64,000 bases of DNA. Source: an uncultured Oscillospiraceae bacterium (GTDB taxonomy: Bacteria > Bacillota > Clostridia > Oscillospirales > Oscillospiraceae). A program made the position numbers and the translations under genes. Numbering within the stretch: the first letter of the stretch is position 1; every line of letters begins with the position of its first letter. Shown here in pieces: positions 47,885 through 57,568 of the stretch. Under the pieces are notes generated by a model. The model did no database searches and was not told where the DNA came from. It saw nothing but the letters and a program-made list of their open reading frames with translations. Location of the stretch: contig CAKULE010000005.1 in assembly GCA_934667095.1 (NCBI GenBank), forward strand, positions 62,001 to 126,000. Direction: 5' to 3'.

Positions 47885-48590
47885 GATCACATTTACCGAT
47901 GATGAACTGCGGGAAGCTGCGATAGCTGTCCGGGACGCGATGCTGGCCTCCATCCCGGCCGAGGAAGACTGCCCGTATGAGTTCTCGCCCGGATTTGAGG
48001 AGCGCATCCGCCAGCTGTACCAGGAGAAGATGGCCGAGAAGAAAAAGAAGGCCGGGCACCCGGTCCTGCGGCGGGTGGCGGCTATCTTCCTGGCCACGCT
48101 GATCGCCCTCAGCACATGGCTGGCCGTGGACAACCGGGCCCGCGCAGCGGTGCTCCGCTGGTTCCGGGAGATTTACGAAACCAGAATCGTCTATCGCTTC
48201 ACCGGACAGGAAGAAGCGAAGGTACTGCCTGACTTTGAACTCACGTGGATTCCAGATGGATATGTGCGGGCGGATGCGTTTCATGGTGACCTTGCTCGAG
48301 TGGTCATGTATGGACCAGCAGGGTCTGAAGTTGATGGTTTTGTGCTGTCGTATAACTTGATAACCGACGGCTTAGGGAAGACAATAGACGATTCTGCTGG
48401 CACCGGCATCCCTGTGGAAATCAACGGTTCTGCCGGGTATTTTTATCCAGGGACCGAATCCAGCCCGGGGAACATTTTAGTTTGGGTCCGGGAAGATTTC
48501 AATGTGCTGATAGAGATAGGCTCACCGCTCAGCCAGGATGATATTTTGCACATAGCAAGCGGACTTAAATTGTGCACTCCGACAAAATAA
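47877..48590 (+). CDS. membrane anti-sigma candidate with DUF4367 domain
   Basis: A 237-residue protein. The N-terminal cytosolic part (about 1-60) is charged and could hold the sigma factor. One membrane helix follows (VAAIFLATLIALSTWLAV). The extracytoplasmic DUF4367 domain has FELTWIPDGYV and a family-type C-terminal block (VLIEIGSPLSQDDILHIASG). Translational overlap with the sigma gene supports a sigma/anti-sigma pair that senses an envelope signal. Confidence 0.83.
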   Translation: MAKITFTDDELREAAIAVRDAMLASIPAEEDCPYEFSPGFEERIRQLYQEKMAEKKKKAGHPVLRRVAAIFLATLIALSTWLAVDNRARAAVLRWFREIYETRIVYRFTGQEEAKVLPDFELTWIPDGYVRADAFHGDLARVVMYGPAGSEVDGFVLSYNLITDGLGKTIDDSAGTGIPVEINGSAGYFYPGTESSPGNILVWVREDFNVLIEIGSPLSQDDILHIASGLKLCTPTK

Positions 48591-48664
48591 CACAAAATTA
48601 AAAATTTACTGTCCGGAAATCGCCTCCTCGTCCGTTTATTAATTAAACGGAGGTGATTTCTGTT

Positions 48665-48784
48665 ATGAAAAAACGAACCATACTTGTAATTGCTTTGGTA
48701 TTGGCTTTTGCGCTGAGTCTGAGCGTAGTTTCCAATGCCACCCAAATCCATAAAAAACACTCAAGAAGGAGATGCTGTGCGTGA
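48665..48784 (+). CDS. 39-residue secreted Cys-ended peptide
   Basis: Its ribosome site GGAGGTG lies 9 nt before the ATG. The product has a clean signal sequence (MKKRTILVIALVLAFALSLSV, then VSNA) and a basic mature end (HKKHSRRRCCA) of about 15 residues. Its TGA overlaps the GTG of the next gene, so the two are translationally coupled. The size, signal, basic end and paired cysteines suggest a signalling or antimicrobial peptide, but no family is recognised. Confidence 0.6.
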   Translation: MKKRTILVIALVLAFALSLSVVSNATQIHKKHSRRRCCA

Positions 48785-49467
48785 AAAAGCATAGAATCCG
48801 GATTTTCTTTTTGTTGCTTATACTGGTCGATCTTGGTATGCTCATACTGTGTGCAGTTATGTTTGCAAAAGGTTTTTCCCGCGGCGAAGTGATAGAGGGC
48901 CCTTTCCAGCCGAGCTTTTTGGCTGCATGGGGGCTGCTGATTTGCATAGGAACTTGGGGTGTACTTTTGACACTTACGTGTGTTTCTTGTGCGATGGAAC
49001 TAAACGGGGAGACAACAAAATCTAAGTTGGCTTTGGCCCTGTGCAGCATTTCGGCGCTGGGTTTAGTGGCCTTTTCTGGAATTGCTCTCCGTGCTCATTT
49101 CGAAACATACCTGAAGAGCCAGCGGGTACCCTATTTTTCGACAATTTCGTTGGCTGCTTTGAGTAATTTGAAAAATCAAAATTTCATTGGTGCGGTGTAT
49201 ATAGAACGAGAAGGGTGTGTGCTTTGTGATAGAGCACGTCCGAAAATCGAGTCTTATCTTGAAAAAAAGAATAAAATCATGCTCTGCTACAGAACCGACC
49301 AAGATCGAAGTACGGACTACCAGAATATGATGAAAGTGCTTGAAGAATACAATGTAGAATCTGTTCCGGCAATAATTGTTATTACAGGACAAGATGAGGT
49401 TAATACATATTTTTTTGATGAAATAATAAGTGAGGTAGTATTCGAGAACATTGATATCAGGAGGTAA
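48781..49467 (+). CDS. membrane protein with extracytoplasmic thioredoxin-like domain
   Basis: A 228-residue protein. Three hydrophobic segments lie in the first 110 residues (IRIFFLLLILVDLGMLILCAV; WGLLICIGTWGVLLTLTC; ALALCSISALGLVAFSGIAL). A thioredoxin-like domain then has the redox pair EGCVLCDRAR and the cis-proline loop SVPAIIV. It probably forms or breaks disulfides outside the cell. The GTG start overlaps the stop of the two-cysteine peptide, which is a natural candidate substrate. AT-rich codon use differs from its neighbours. Confidence 0.75.
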   Translation: MKKHRIRIFFLLLILVDLGMLILCAVMFAKGFSRGEVIEGPFQPSFLAAWGLLICIGTWGVLLTLTCVSCAMELNGETTKSKLALALCSISALGLVAFSGIALRAHFETYLKSQRVPYFSTISLAALSNLKNQNFIGAVYIEREGCVLCDRARPKIESYLEKKNKIMLCYRTDQDRSTDYQNMMKVLEEYNVESVPAIIVITGQDEVNTYFFDEIISEVVFENIDIRR

Positions 49468-49474
49468 CAACGGC

Positions 49475-50161
49475 ATGAAAAAACGACTTTTTGCAGCTTC
49501 GTTGGCAGTCCTGCTGCTTCTGGCCGGCTGCGCCCAGAACGCGCCCGCACCCAGCGGGAGCGACTCCCCCGCGCCCAGCCAGTCGGCGGAGCCCACACCC
49601 ACGCCTGCCCCCAGCCCATCGGAGGAACCTGAACCCAGCCCCAGTTCCACCCCAGACGAGGTAATAGAACCGTCCGAGAAGCTGGCCGTGCTCGCCGTAG
49701 AGAATCTTGACCTCCAGGCCGATGCCGGGATCGGGCTCCCCATCGTATATGAAAGCGACCGCTATCTCATTTTCTGGGGTGTTTTCGGCATCTTCGGCTA
49801 TGACCTGGAAGAGGAGAAAATTATCTTCTCCGTGGACTTCAAGAAGCTGTACGGTGAGGATGCTTATCCCTCTGTGCAGGGATCGATCATGACGGCGGTA
49901 GAGGCAACGGCGGACGGGACCAAGCTGGCCGTGGAGTATGGAAACCCAGACCAACCAGATGTCGGATCGGAAACCTGCTATATTGATCTGGTCAATGGGA
50001 CCTGGACGTTCAGCGCCGAGATCCCTGACAGAGACGTCTATTTTTACTACGCCCCGGATGACTGGAAGGGTGCTTTGATTCCTTGCGGGCCTGTCGAAAA
50101 TACGATTTATATACGGGACGGAAAGGAATGGATGATCTTCCAGTCGGATAAGATGTCGTAA
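49475..50161 (+). CDS. lipoprotein of unknown function
   Basis: A 228-residue lipoprotein: MKKRLFAASLAVLLLLAGC with the lipobox LLAGC, then a long Pro/Ser/Glu linker, then a domain of about 150 residues with propeller-like strands (RYLIFWGVFGIFGYDLEEEKI, DGTKLAVEYGN). AGGAGG lies before the ATG, 7 bp after the thioredoxin-like gene. It may be the envelope sensor or effector of the ECF cluster. R8 lies 44 bp after its stop. Confidence 0.75.
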   Translation: MKKRLFAASLAVLLLLAGCAQNAPAPSGSDSPAPSQSAEPTPTPAPSPSEEPEPSPSSTPDEVIEPSEKLAVLAVENLDLQADAGIGLPIVYESDRYLIFWGVFGIFGYDLEEEKIIFSVDFKKLYGEDAYPSVQGSIMTAVEATADGTKLAVEYGNPDQPDVGSETCYIDLVNGTWTFSAEIPDRDVYFYYAPDDWKGALIPCGPVENTIYIRDGKEWMIFQSDKMS

Positions 50162-50205
50162 CCCCGAAGCATAAACGGCTGCGGGCCGAAAAGCACCAAA
50201 GGAGA

Positions 50206-50224
50206 GGTGGAACCGGGGTCCGCC
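50206..50224. repeat. module-end palindrome R8, degenerate
   Basis: GGTGGAACCGGGGTCCGCC: two mismatches to the consensus right arm. It is the last copy, following the ECF cluster. Confidence 0.7.
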
Positions 50225-50527
50225 CTCCGGGACTCCGGGGCAGGGCATGAAAAAAGGGCGGCCGAAGCCGCCCGAAAAGGCGCAGACAGAAAGAAAACAC
50301 TTGCCTTGTGTCTGCTGATATGCAAAAATGAACTATTTGGCAAGTGCCTGAATATGGCACTGCCCAGCGGCGGCAACCGCTGGGCAGTAAAACGTTTAGG
50401 TCCTTCTCACGCCTTGATAAATGCCAGGTGAGCAATCCCAAGACATTAAGAGAATACCACCGCAGCCCTCGTACCAGAAGGATAAGCGAACGGCGGCCTG
50501 TTCTTTCTCATCTGCTGATCATCAAAT
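50225..50527. other. gap with hairpins and possible mobile-element debris
   Basis: It contains GGGCGG/CCGCCC and a strong CTGCCCAGCGG/CCGCTGGGCAG hairpin (about 50361-50388). A short frame at 50247 starts MKKGRPKPPEKAQTERK, like the N-terminus of small integrative-element proteins, but stops after 23 codons. No intact gene is visible. Confidence 0.4.
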
Positions 50528-50576
50528 GAATACCGGGGAGGGCTCGCCGATGTGAACCCTCCCCGGTATTCATTTA
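50528..50576 (-). terminator. hairpin downstream of tRNA-Val
   Basis: A perfect 15-bp stem, GAATACCGGGGAGGG and its complement, directly 3' of the leftward tRNA. The T run is short. Confidence 0.65.
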
Positions 50577-50653
50577 TGGTGGACGGTACAGGACTCGAAC
50601 CTGTGACCCCCTGCACGTCAAGCAGGTGCTCATACCAGCTGAGCTAACCGTCC
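50577..50653 (-). tRNA. tRNA-Val (GAC)
   Basis: A 77-nt cloverleaf on the minus strand with acceptor GGACGGT/ACCGTCC, anticodon loop TTGACGT (anticodon GAC), T arm GGTTCGAGTCC and an encoded CCA. Its 3' end faces the accessory island, a common integration geometry. Confidence 0.96.
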
Positions 50654-50924
50654 GTCACAGCAAAAGCTATTATATATGGTAAGGCCCAGAATGTCAAGCG
50701 CTTTCTTGCGATTCGCAGCGAAAAATGTAAAGAACCGCGAAAGAGTTGACAACATGTCATCTTGGATGTGTCAAGTTGACAAAGTGGATAGGGGCGCCGC
50801 TGAGGGCGGACAACGGAGAGACCGTCAGAGTGCTGTGGGTCGGAATTGGCTTGTTATTGCGGCAATTCGGGAGAAATTCCAATATATTCAGAGAAAACGG
50901 GAAATGTGTTGTCAAGTATGACGG
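50654..50924. other. intergenic stretch upstream of livJ
   Basis: AT-rich, with several TTGACA-like words (for example near 50744 and 50773). Only the copy at 50925 is well spaced to a -10. No coding frame with a ribosome site is visible. Confidence 0.5.
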
Positions 50925-50953
50925 TTGACAGAGAGAAGTGATGGTAATATAAT
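50925..50953 (+). promoter_or_regulatory. livJ promoter
   Basis: TTGACA, 17 bp, TATAAT: a consensus promoter giving an approximately 65-nt leader before livJ. Confidence 0.9.
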
Positions 50954-51024
50954 TGTCAACAATCTTACAGCAGTTCGGTGAAGCAAAACCGGCTGCGTGA
51001 GGAACCGATAAGGAGGAAACGACG

Positions 51025-52233
51025 ATGAAAAAGAGAAGAATCGCAGCGATGTTGATGGCGGGTGTGATGGCGCTGTCTGTGCTGGCGGGCTGCTCCGGCG
51101 GGGATAAGCCCCAGCCCAGCAACTCTGCCGAGCCCAGCGGCTCCGGCTCCGAGGAGACCATTAAGATCGCGCTGATCGGCAATACTACCGGCGACTACGC
51201 CCAGTACGGCATTCCTGTGATCAACGGAGCCAAGCTGTACATCGACCAGCTGAACGCCAACGGCGGCATCAACGGCAAGAAGGTCGAGGTGCTGGAGTAC
51301 GACGATAAGGGCGACGGCATCGAGTCCGTCAACGCCTTCAATCTGGCGAAGGAGAAGGGTGCCACTGCTGTCATCGGCTCCGTGCTGACCGGCACCACCA
51401 TGACGCTGGCCGACGCCACCTATGAGGTCAACATGCCTCAGATCACCGCTTCTGCTACTGCTTCCGGCGTCACCGTTATGGACGACGGCACTGTGCGCAG
51501 CAACGTGTTCCGCGCCTGCTTCATCGACCCCTTCCAGGGCGAGAAGATGGCTCAGTATGCCGCTGAGAAGCTGGGCGCCAAGACTGCCGCCGTCCTCTAT
51601 GAGAGCGGCAGCGACTACTCCGAGGGCTTGAAGGACGCCTTCGTGTCCAAGGCTACTGAGTTGGGCATTACCGTTGTGGCCACCGAGGCCTTCGCCACCG
51701 GCGACAAGGACTTCAACGCTCAGATGACCAAGATCGCGGGCCAGAATCCTGACGTTGTGTTCATGCCCATCTACTACGGCGAGGCTGGCCTGGCCGTCAC
51801 TCAGGGCCGTCAGGCTGGCATGACCGCCACTGTGCTGGGCGGCGACGGTTTCGGCGGCATCAAGGATTACGCCACTGCCGCCGATCTGGAGGGCACCGTC
51901 TACTGCTCCGGCTATGCCCCCGGCACCGAGTCCGTCGCTCAGTTCGAGAAGGACTATGAGGCCACCTACGGCACCCCCGTCCCCAACATGTTTGCTCCTC
52001 TGGCCTATGACGCCGCCATGCTGATGTGCACCGCCATCAAGGCCGCCGAGGACAAGGGCCTGACCGCCGGCACCGACGAGTACAAGCAGGCCGTGATCGA
52101 CGCCATGGCCAGCAGCGACGGCGTGCCCGGCATCACCGGCTCCTACCGCTTCGACTCCAGCAACAACCCCATCAAGGACGTTGCCATCATCGAAGTCACT
52201 GGCGGCGCTGAGGTCTTCTCCGAGCGGTTCTGA
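51025..52233 (+). CDS. livJ: branched-chain amino acid ABC transporter, substrate-binding lipoprotein
   Basis: A 402-residue type I periplasmic-binding-fold protein. The lipoprotein signal ends in VLAGC, followed by a Ser/Pro/Glu linker. The ligand domain begins IKIALIGNTTGDYAQYG and includes GAKLYIDQLNANGGINGKKVE, the Leu/Ile/Val-binding signature. It captures branched-chain or similar amino acids outside the cell for LivHMGF encoded downstream. Codon use is biased, suggesting high expression. GGAGG precedes the ATG. Confidence 0.95.
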   Translation: MKKRRIAAMLMAGVMALSVLAGCSGGDKPQPSNSAEPSGSGSEETIKIALIGNTTGDYAQYGIPVINGAKLYIDQLNANGGINGKKVEVLEYDDKGDGIESVNAFNLAKEKGATAVIGSVLTGTTMTLADATYEVNMPQITASATASGVTVMDDGTVRSNVFRACFIDPFQGEKMAQYAAEKLGAKTAAVLYESGSDYSEGLKDAFVSKATELGITVVATEAFATGDKDFNAQMTKIAGQNPDVVFMPIYYGEAGLAVTQGRQAGMTATVLGGDGFGGIKDYATAADLEGTVYCSGYAPGTESVAQFEKDYEATYGTPVPNMFAPLAYDAAMLMCTAIKAAEDKGLTAGTDEYKQAVIDAMASSDGVPGITGSYRFDSSNNPIKDVAIIEVTGGAEVFSERF

Positions 52234-52260
52234 GCTCCCTAAAACCACACAAGGATAAAC

Positions 52261-52300
52261 CCGTGCGGGGAGCGCGATGCGCCCCCCGCACGGTGCATTT
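52261..52300 (+). terminator. hairpin between livJ and livH
   Basis: CCGTGCGGGG pairs with CCCCGCACGG, followed by a short T tract. It is likely a partial terminator that keeps livJ mRNA in excess over the membrane genes. Confidence 0.65.
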
Positions 52301-52334
52301 AGGCGAAAACTGGATTTTTTGGCGGAAAAGCCGA

Positions 52335-52363
52335 TTGCAGACCCTGTTTTGCTGTGGTATACT
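52335..52363 (+). promoter_or_regulatory. internal promoter before livH
   Basis: TTGCAG, 17 bp, TATACT, 57 bp upstream of livH. Confidence 0.55.
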
Positions 52364-52419
52364 GCAAAGGCATCAGCGATTTAATGCAAAGAAACGAGAA
52401 CGAGAGGATGTGACGAGGT

Positions 52420-53301
52420 ATGTCCGATGTCCTGAGCCAAGTGGTCAACGCCCTGCAGCTCGGCTCCATCTATGCCCTTGTTGCCCTGGGTTACAGCATG
52501 GTATACGGTATCATCCTGCTGCTGAACTTTGCCCATGGCGACATCATCATGGTCGGCGCTTACATGACCTATTACGCCATGACCACCTTCCACCTGCACC
52601 CGGTGCTCTCTGTGGTACTGGCCGTAGTCGTGAGCACCCTGCTGGGCGTAATCATCGAGAAGGTGGCCTACACGCCCCTGCGCTCCGCCCCCCGGCTGTC
52701 CCTGCTCATTACGGCCATCGGCGTCTCCTTCCTGCTGGAGAACGGCGCCCAGTTGGTCTTCGGCGCCGACACCAAGAGCATGGTGCAGACTCCCCTGATC
52801 TCCGGCAGCGTCACCATCGGCGGCACCAGCATCACGCTGTCCGCGCTGCTGACCATTGTGGTGTCTGTAGTGGCCATGATCGCCCTGACCTTCCTCGTCC
52901 AGAAGACCAAGCTGGGCAAGGCCATGCGGGCTGTGTCTGAGGACATGGGGGCCGCCCAGCTGATGGGCATCTCCCTGAATAAGACCATTTCGTTCACCTT
53001 CGCCGTGGGCTCCGCACTGGCGGGCATCGGCGCGGTACTGCACATCGGCTCCTACTTTCAGGCCAGCCCCACCATGGGCTCCATGCTGGGCCTGAAGGCC
53101 TTCGTGGCCGCCGTGCTGGGCGGCATCGGCTCCATCCCCGGCGCCATGATCGGCGGCTACGCCATCGGCATCGTGGAGACGCTGGTGACCGTGGCCGGCT
53201 TGTCCACGTGGAAGGACGGTGTGGTGTTTGCCATCCTCATCGTCGTGCTGCTGGTGAAGCCCACGGGTATTCTGGGCAAGCCCATCACCGAGAAAGTGTA
53301 A
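52420..53301 (+). CDS. livH: branched-chain amino acid ABC transporter permease LivH
   Basis: A 293-residue permease with about eight membrane helices. It opens QLGSIYALVALGYSMVYGI, the LivH signature. The coupling region near the end is GLKAFVAAVLGGIGSIPGAM, which meets the ATPases. It forms the channel with LivM. Confidence 0.95.
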   Translation: MSDVLSQVVNALQLGSIYALVALGYSMVYGIILLLNFAHGDIIMVGAYMTYYAMTTFHLHPVLSVVLAVVVSTLLGVIIEKVAYTPLRSAPRLSLLITAIGVSFLLENGAQLVFGADTKSMVQTPLISGSVTIGGTSITLSALLTIVVSVVAMIALTFLVQKTKLGKAMRAVSEDMGAAQLMGISLNKTISFTFAVGSALAGIGAVLHIGSYFQASPTMGSMLGLKAFVAAVLGGIGSIPGAMIGGYAIGIVETLVTVAGLSTWKDGVVFAILIVVLLVKPTGILGKPITEKV

Positions 53302-53314
53302 GGGGGCGCGCAGT

Positions 53315-54423
53315 ATGAAGAAAGTACATATCGCCATGCCCGTGCGCTACCTTATCAATCTGGCGCTCACCGTGACCCTGTGGGCGGTGCTCTTCACCCT
53401 TATCAAAGGCGGCGTCATCACCAGCTACTGGTCCGGCTTGCTGGTCACCGTGGGCATCAACATTATTCTGGCGGTGTCCCTGAATGTAGCCACCGGCTAT
53501 CTGGGCCAGCTACCGCTGGGCCACGCGGGCTTCATGGCTGTGGGCGCTTACGCCGGCGGCATCTTCATGAAGGCCACTCCGCTGGCCTCCCTGCTGAAGG
53601 CGGGCAATACGGCCGCCGCTGTGCCCTACATCATTCTGGCCCTGCTCATCGCCGGCGTGTTGGCTGGCCTGTTCGGCCTGATCATCGGCATCCCCGCCCT
53701 GCGGCTGAAGGGCGACTATCTCGCCATCATCACGCTGGGCTTCGGCGAGATCATCCGCGTTATCCTCACCAATATCGACTCCGTGCTGGGCTTCAAGTTT
53801 ACCTACGGCGCCGCGGGTCTGAAGCAGATTCCCAAGATCTCCAACTTCACGCTGACCTTCCTCTGCGTGGCTCTCACCTGTCTGGTGATCCACGTGGTGA
53901 TGAAGTCCCGCCACGGCCGCGCCATCCTCGCCATCCGTGAGAATGAGATTGCCGCCGAGAGCTGCGGCATCAAGACGACCTATTATAAGGTGATGGCTTT
54001 TGTGCTGTCCGCCTTCTTCGCCGGCATCGCTGGCTGCCTGTACGCGGGTTATGTAGGCTTTGTTGCGCCCTCCACGTTCAAGTTCATGAAATCCATCGAG
54101 ATCCTGGTCATGGTGGTGCTGGGCGGTATGGGCTCCATGCTGGGCTCCGTGGTGTCCGCCTCGGTGCTCACCATCGTGTCTGAGCTGCTGCGCGGCGTGG
54201 GCGACCTGCGCATGGTGATCTACGCCCTGCTGATGGTGGTCGTGATGATCTTCCGGCCCAAGGGGCTGGCGGGCAGCTATGACTTCTCCCTCAATGGCTG
54301 CCTTGAGCGGGCCATCAACTGGTTCCGGGCGACGCCGGAGGAGAAGGCCGTCCGGAAGGAGGCCGCCGCCGAGCGCAAGGCCGAGCGGCGGGCTGCAAAA
54401 GCGCAGAAGGGAGGTGCCGACAA

Positions 54424-54427
<4 letters not shown>
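53315..54427 (+). CDS. livM: branched-chain amino acid ABC transporter permease LivM
   Basis: A 370-residue permease with about nine helices. GYLGQLPLGHAGFMAVGAYAG and the coupling segment MKSIEILVMVVLGGMGSMLG are diagnostic. A basic cytosolic tail of about 40 residues rich in Arg, Lys, Glu and Ala follows the last helix and is longer than in E. coli. The stop overlaps the livG start. Confidence 0.95.
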
Positions 54428-55266
<839 letters not shown>

Positions 55267-55270
55267 CACC

Positions 55271-55972
55271 ATGCTGAACGTCAATGACATCAACGTGTAC
55301 TACGGCGCCATCCACGCCATCAAGGGCGTCTCCTTCGACGTGCGCGCCGGAGAGGTCGTCACCCTCATCGGCGCCAACGGCGCAGGCAAGTCCACCATCC
55401 TGAAGACCATCTCCGGCCTGCTCCACACCAAGACGGGCTCCATTGAATTTCTGGACAAGAGCCTTGCCGGCGTGGCCCCCAACAAGATCGTGGCCCGGGG
55501 GCTGGCCCACGTGCCCGAGGGGCGGCGCGTCTTCCTGCGCATGACCGTGGAGGAGAATCTGGAGATGGGGGCCTACACCCAGCCCAAGTCCACCGTGGCT
55601 GCCAGCATGGAGCGGGTATACGAGCAGTTTCCCCGCCTGCGGGAGCGCCGTAAGCAGGTCAGCGGCACTCTGTCCGGCGGCGAGCAGCAGATGCTGGCCA
55701 TGGGCCGCGCGCTCATGTCCAACCCCAAGCTGCTGATGCTGGACGAACCGTCCATGGGTCTGGCACCTCTGCTGGTGGAGCAGATCTTTGAGATCATCCG
55801 GGAGCTCCACAAGGCGGGCACCACCATCCTGCTGGTGGAGCAGAACGCCCAGATGGCCTTGTCCGTGGCCGACCGCGGCTACGTGCTGGAGACCGGCCGC
55901 ATCGTGGCCAGCGGCACCGGTGCGGAGCTGCTGGACGACGAGACCGTGAAAAAAGCGTACTTGGGCGGCTGA
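55271..55972 (+). CDS. livF: branched-chain amino acid ABC transporter ATPase LivF
   Basis: A 233-residue ABC ATPase. Walker A is GANGAGKST, the signature LSGGEQQMLAMGRAL, Walker B LLMLDEPSMGLAP, and the switch region LVEQN, the Gln-containing variant usual for LivF. It starts 4 bp after livG and ends the operon before a terminator. Confidence 0.96.
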   Translation: MLNVNDINVYYGAIHAIKGVSFDVRAGEVVTLIGANGAGKSTILKTISGLLHTKTGSIEFLDKSLAGVAPNKIVARGLAHVPEGRRVFLRMTVEENLEMGAYTQPKSTVAASMERVYEQFPRLRERRKQVSGTLSGGEQQMLAMGRALMSNPKLLMLDEPSMGLAPLLVEQIFEIIRELHKAGTTILLVEQNAQMALSVADRGYVLETGRIVASGTGAELLDDETVKKAYLGG

Positions 55973-55985
55973 GCCCGGTGCAATA

Positions 55986-56023
55986 GAAGAGCGTTCCCTT
56001 CGAAAGGAGGGGGCGCTCTTTTT
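55986..56023 (+). terminator. liv operon terminator
   Basis: AGAGCG and CCCTTC pair with their partners around GAAA, followed by TTTTT. Confidence 0.8.
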
Positions 56024-56083
56024 GTGTCCGGAGCAAAAAATGCACATTTCCAATTGACGAAATGTAAAAGTGAAAATTCCATA

Positions 56084-56112
56084 TTGACAAAGTGTCATGC
56101 CGCTGCTATACT
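56084..56112 (+). promoter_or_regulatory. brnQ promoter with upstream direct repeat
   Basis: TTGACA, 17 bp, TATACT. TTGACGAAATGT at about 56054 and TTGACAAAGTGT at 56084 form a direct repeat 30 bp apart, which could bind a regulator at the -35. Confidence 0.8.
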
Positions 56113-56177
56113 TTTTGCAATTCACCGCGTTAGAGCGGATGAGTAAAACAAAAAATACAAACGAGAGGATGACAAAG

Positions 56178-57548
56178 ATGAAGCGATCCATGAATACAAG
56201 GGAGACGGTGAGCGTATCCATTATGCTCTTCGGCATGTTTTTCGGGGCGGGAAATCTGATTTTCCCGGCGTATCTGGGCCAACTGGCCGGAAAGAATTTG
56301 TGGATCGCCATTGTAGGCTTCCTCATCATCGGGGTGGGCATGCCCCTGCTGGGCGTGGCCTCCATCGGCCTGAGCCGCAGCGGCGGCCTGCAAGATCTGA
56401 GCCGCAAGGTGGGCAACGGGTACAGCTACTTCCTCACCTGTGCCCTCTACCTGACCATCGGGCCCTTTTTCGCCATTCCCCGCTGCGCCACGGTGCCCTT
56501 CACCATGGGCGTGGAGCCCCTGCTGGGCGCGACGGCCGGCCGGCTGGCGCTGCTGATTTTTTCCGCCGTATTCTTCCTCATCGTGCTGCTGGTGTCCCTG
56601 AAGCCGGGCAAGATCCTGCTGTCCGTGGGCAAGATTTTGACGCCGGTGTTCCTGGTGGTGTTCGGCGTGATCATCGTCACCGCCCTGGTGAAGCCCATGG
56701 GCTCCGTCTCCGCGGTGGAGCCCGCCGCCCACTACGCCGGGATGGGCGGCCTGTTCAGCGGCCTGATGGAGGGCTACGGCACCATGGACGCCCTGGCCAG
56801 TCTGGCCTTCGGCATCGTGGTCATCAACGTCATCCGGGGCTTCGGCATCGAGGACCCCGCCGCCGTGGCCAGGAGCACGGTGAAGGCCGGCGTGTTCAGC
56901 TGTCTGGTGATGGCGGCGGTGTACGTGGCCACCGTCATCGTTGGCGCCCAGAGCCGCAACGTTCTGGAGCAGTTTTCCAACGGCGGCCAGGTGCTCTCAG
57001 CCGTGGCGCGGCACTACTACGGCACCGCGGGCATGATCATCTTCGCCCTGGCGGCGGTGCTGGCCTGTCTCAAGACCTCCATCGGTCTGGTCACCAGCTG
57101 CAGCGAGACCTTTGAGGCCATGTTCCCCAAGGGCCCCAGCTACAAGGTCTGGGCCGTGATCTTCAGCGCCGTGGCCTTTGCCTTTGCCAATCTGGGGTTG
57201 GACGCCATCCTGTCCTACTCTCTGCCGGTGCTCATGTTCCTCTATCCGCTGGCCATCACCCTGATCCTGCTGGGTCTGCTGGGGCCGCTGTTCCAGTACG
57301 ACCGGGCGGTGTTCGTCAGCGTGACCGTGTTCACCCTGCTGGCGGCGGTGGTGGATCTGGTCCATGCTCTGCCTGCCGGAGTGCAGGCTGTCCTCCGGGC
57401 GGATGCATGGGTGCCTGCGATCTACAGCGTGCTTCCTTTCAGCGCGCAGGGGCTGGCTTGGGTTTGCCCGGCGGCGGTGGGCCTCATCGTGGGGCTCATC
57501 ATCCACTTCGTCCGTGGCAATCGGCAGGCCGATGCCGCGCAGGCATGA
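56178..57548 (+). CDS. brnQ: branched-chain amino acid:cation symporter BrnQ
   Basis: A 456-residue LIVCS-family carrier of about twelve helices. Hallmarks are the N-terminal IMLFGMFFGAGNLIFP and the central CLKTSIGLVTSCSETF. It imports Leu, Ile and Val with Na+ or H+. The ATG at 56178 has AGAGG about 9 nt upstream. It sits beside the liv ABC system, so the cell has two branched-chain uptake routes here under separate promoters. Confidence 0.95.
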   Translation: MKRSMNTRETVSVSIMLFGMFFGAGNLIFPAYLGQLAGKNLWIAIVGFLIIGVGMPLLGVASIGLSRSGGLQDLSRKVGNGYSYFLTCALYLTIGPFFAIPRCATVPFTMGVEPLLGATAGRLALLIFSAVFFLIVLLVSLKPGKILLSVGKILTPVFLVVFGVIIVTALVKPMGSVSAVEPAAHYAGMGGLFSGLMEGYGTMDALASLAFGIVVINVIRGFGIEDPAAVARSTVKAGVFSCLVMAAVYVATVIVGAQSRNVLEQFSNGGQVLSAVARHYYGTAGMIIFALAAVLACLKTSIGLVTSCSETFEAMFPKGPSYKVWAVIFSAVAFAFANLGLDAILSYSLPVLMFLYPLAITLILLGLLGPLFQYDRAVFVSVTVFTLLAAVVDLVHALPAGVQAVLRADAWVPAIYSVLPFSAQGLAWVCPAAVGLIVGLIIHFVRGNRQADAAQA

Positions 57549-57568
57549 CTTATAATATTATATAAGGT

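Noticed and set aside
36054..50224. CRISPR array as explanation of the repeated 19-mer
   Set aside because: Spacing is irregular (62 bp to 8 kb), the units contain genes, and no cas genes are present.
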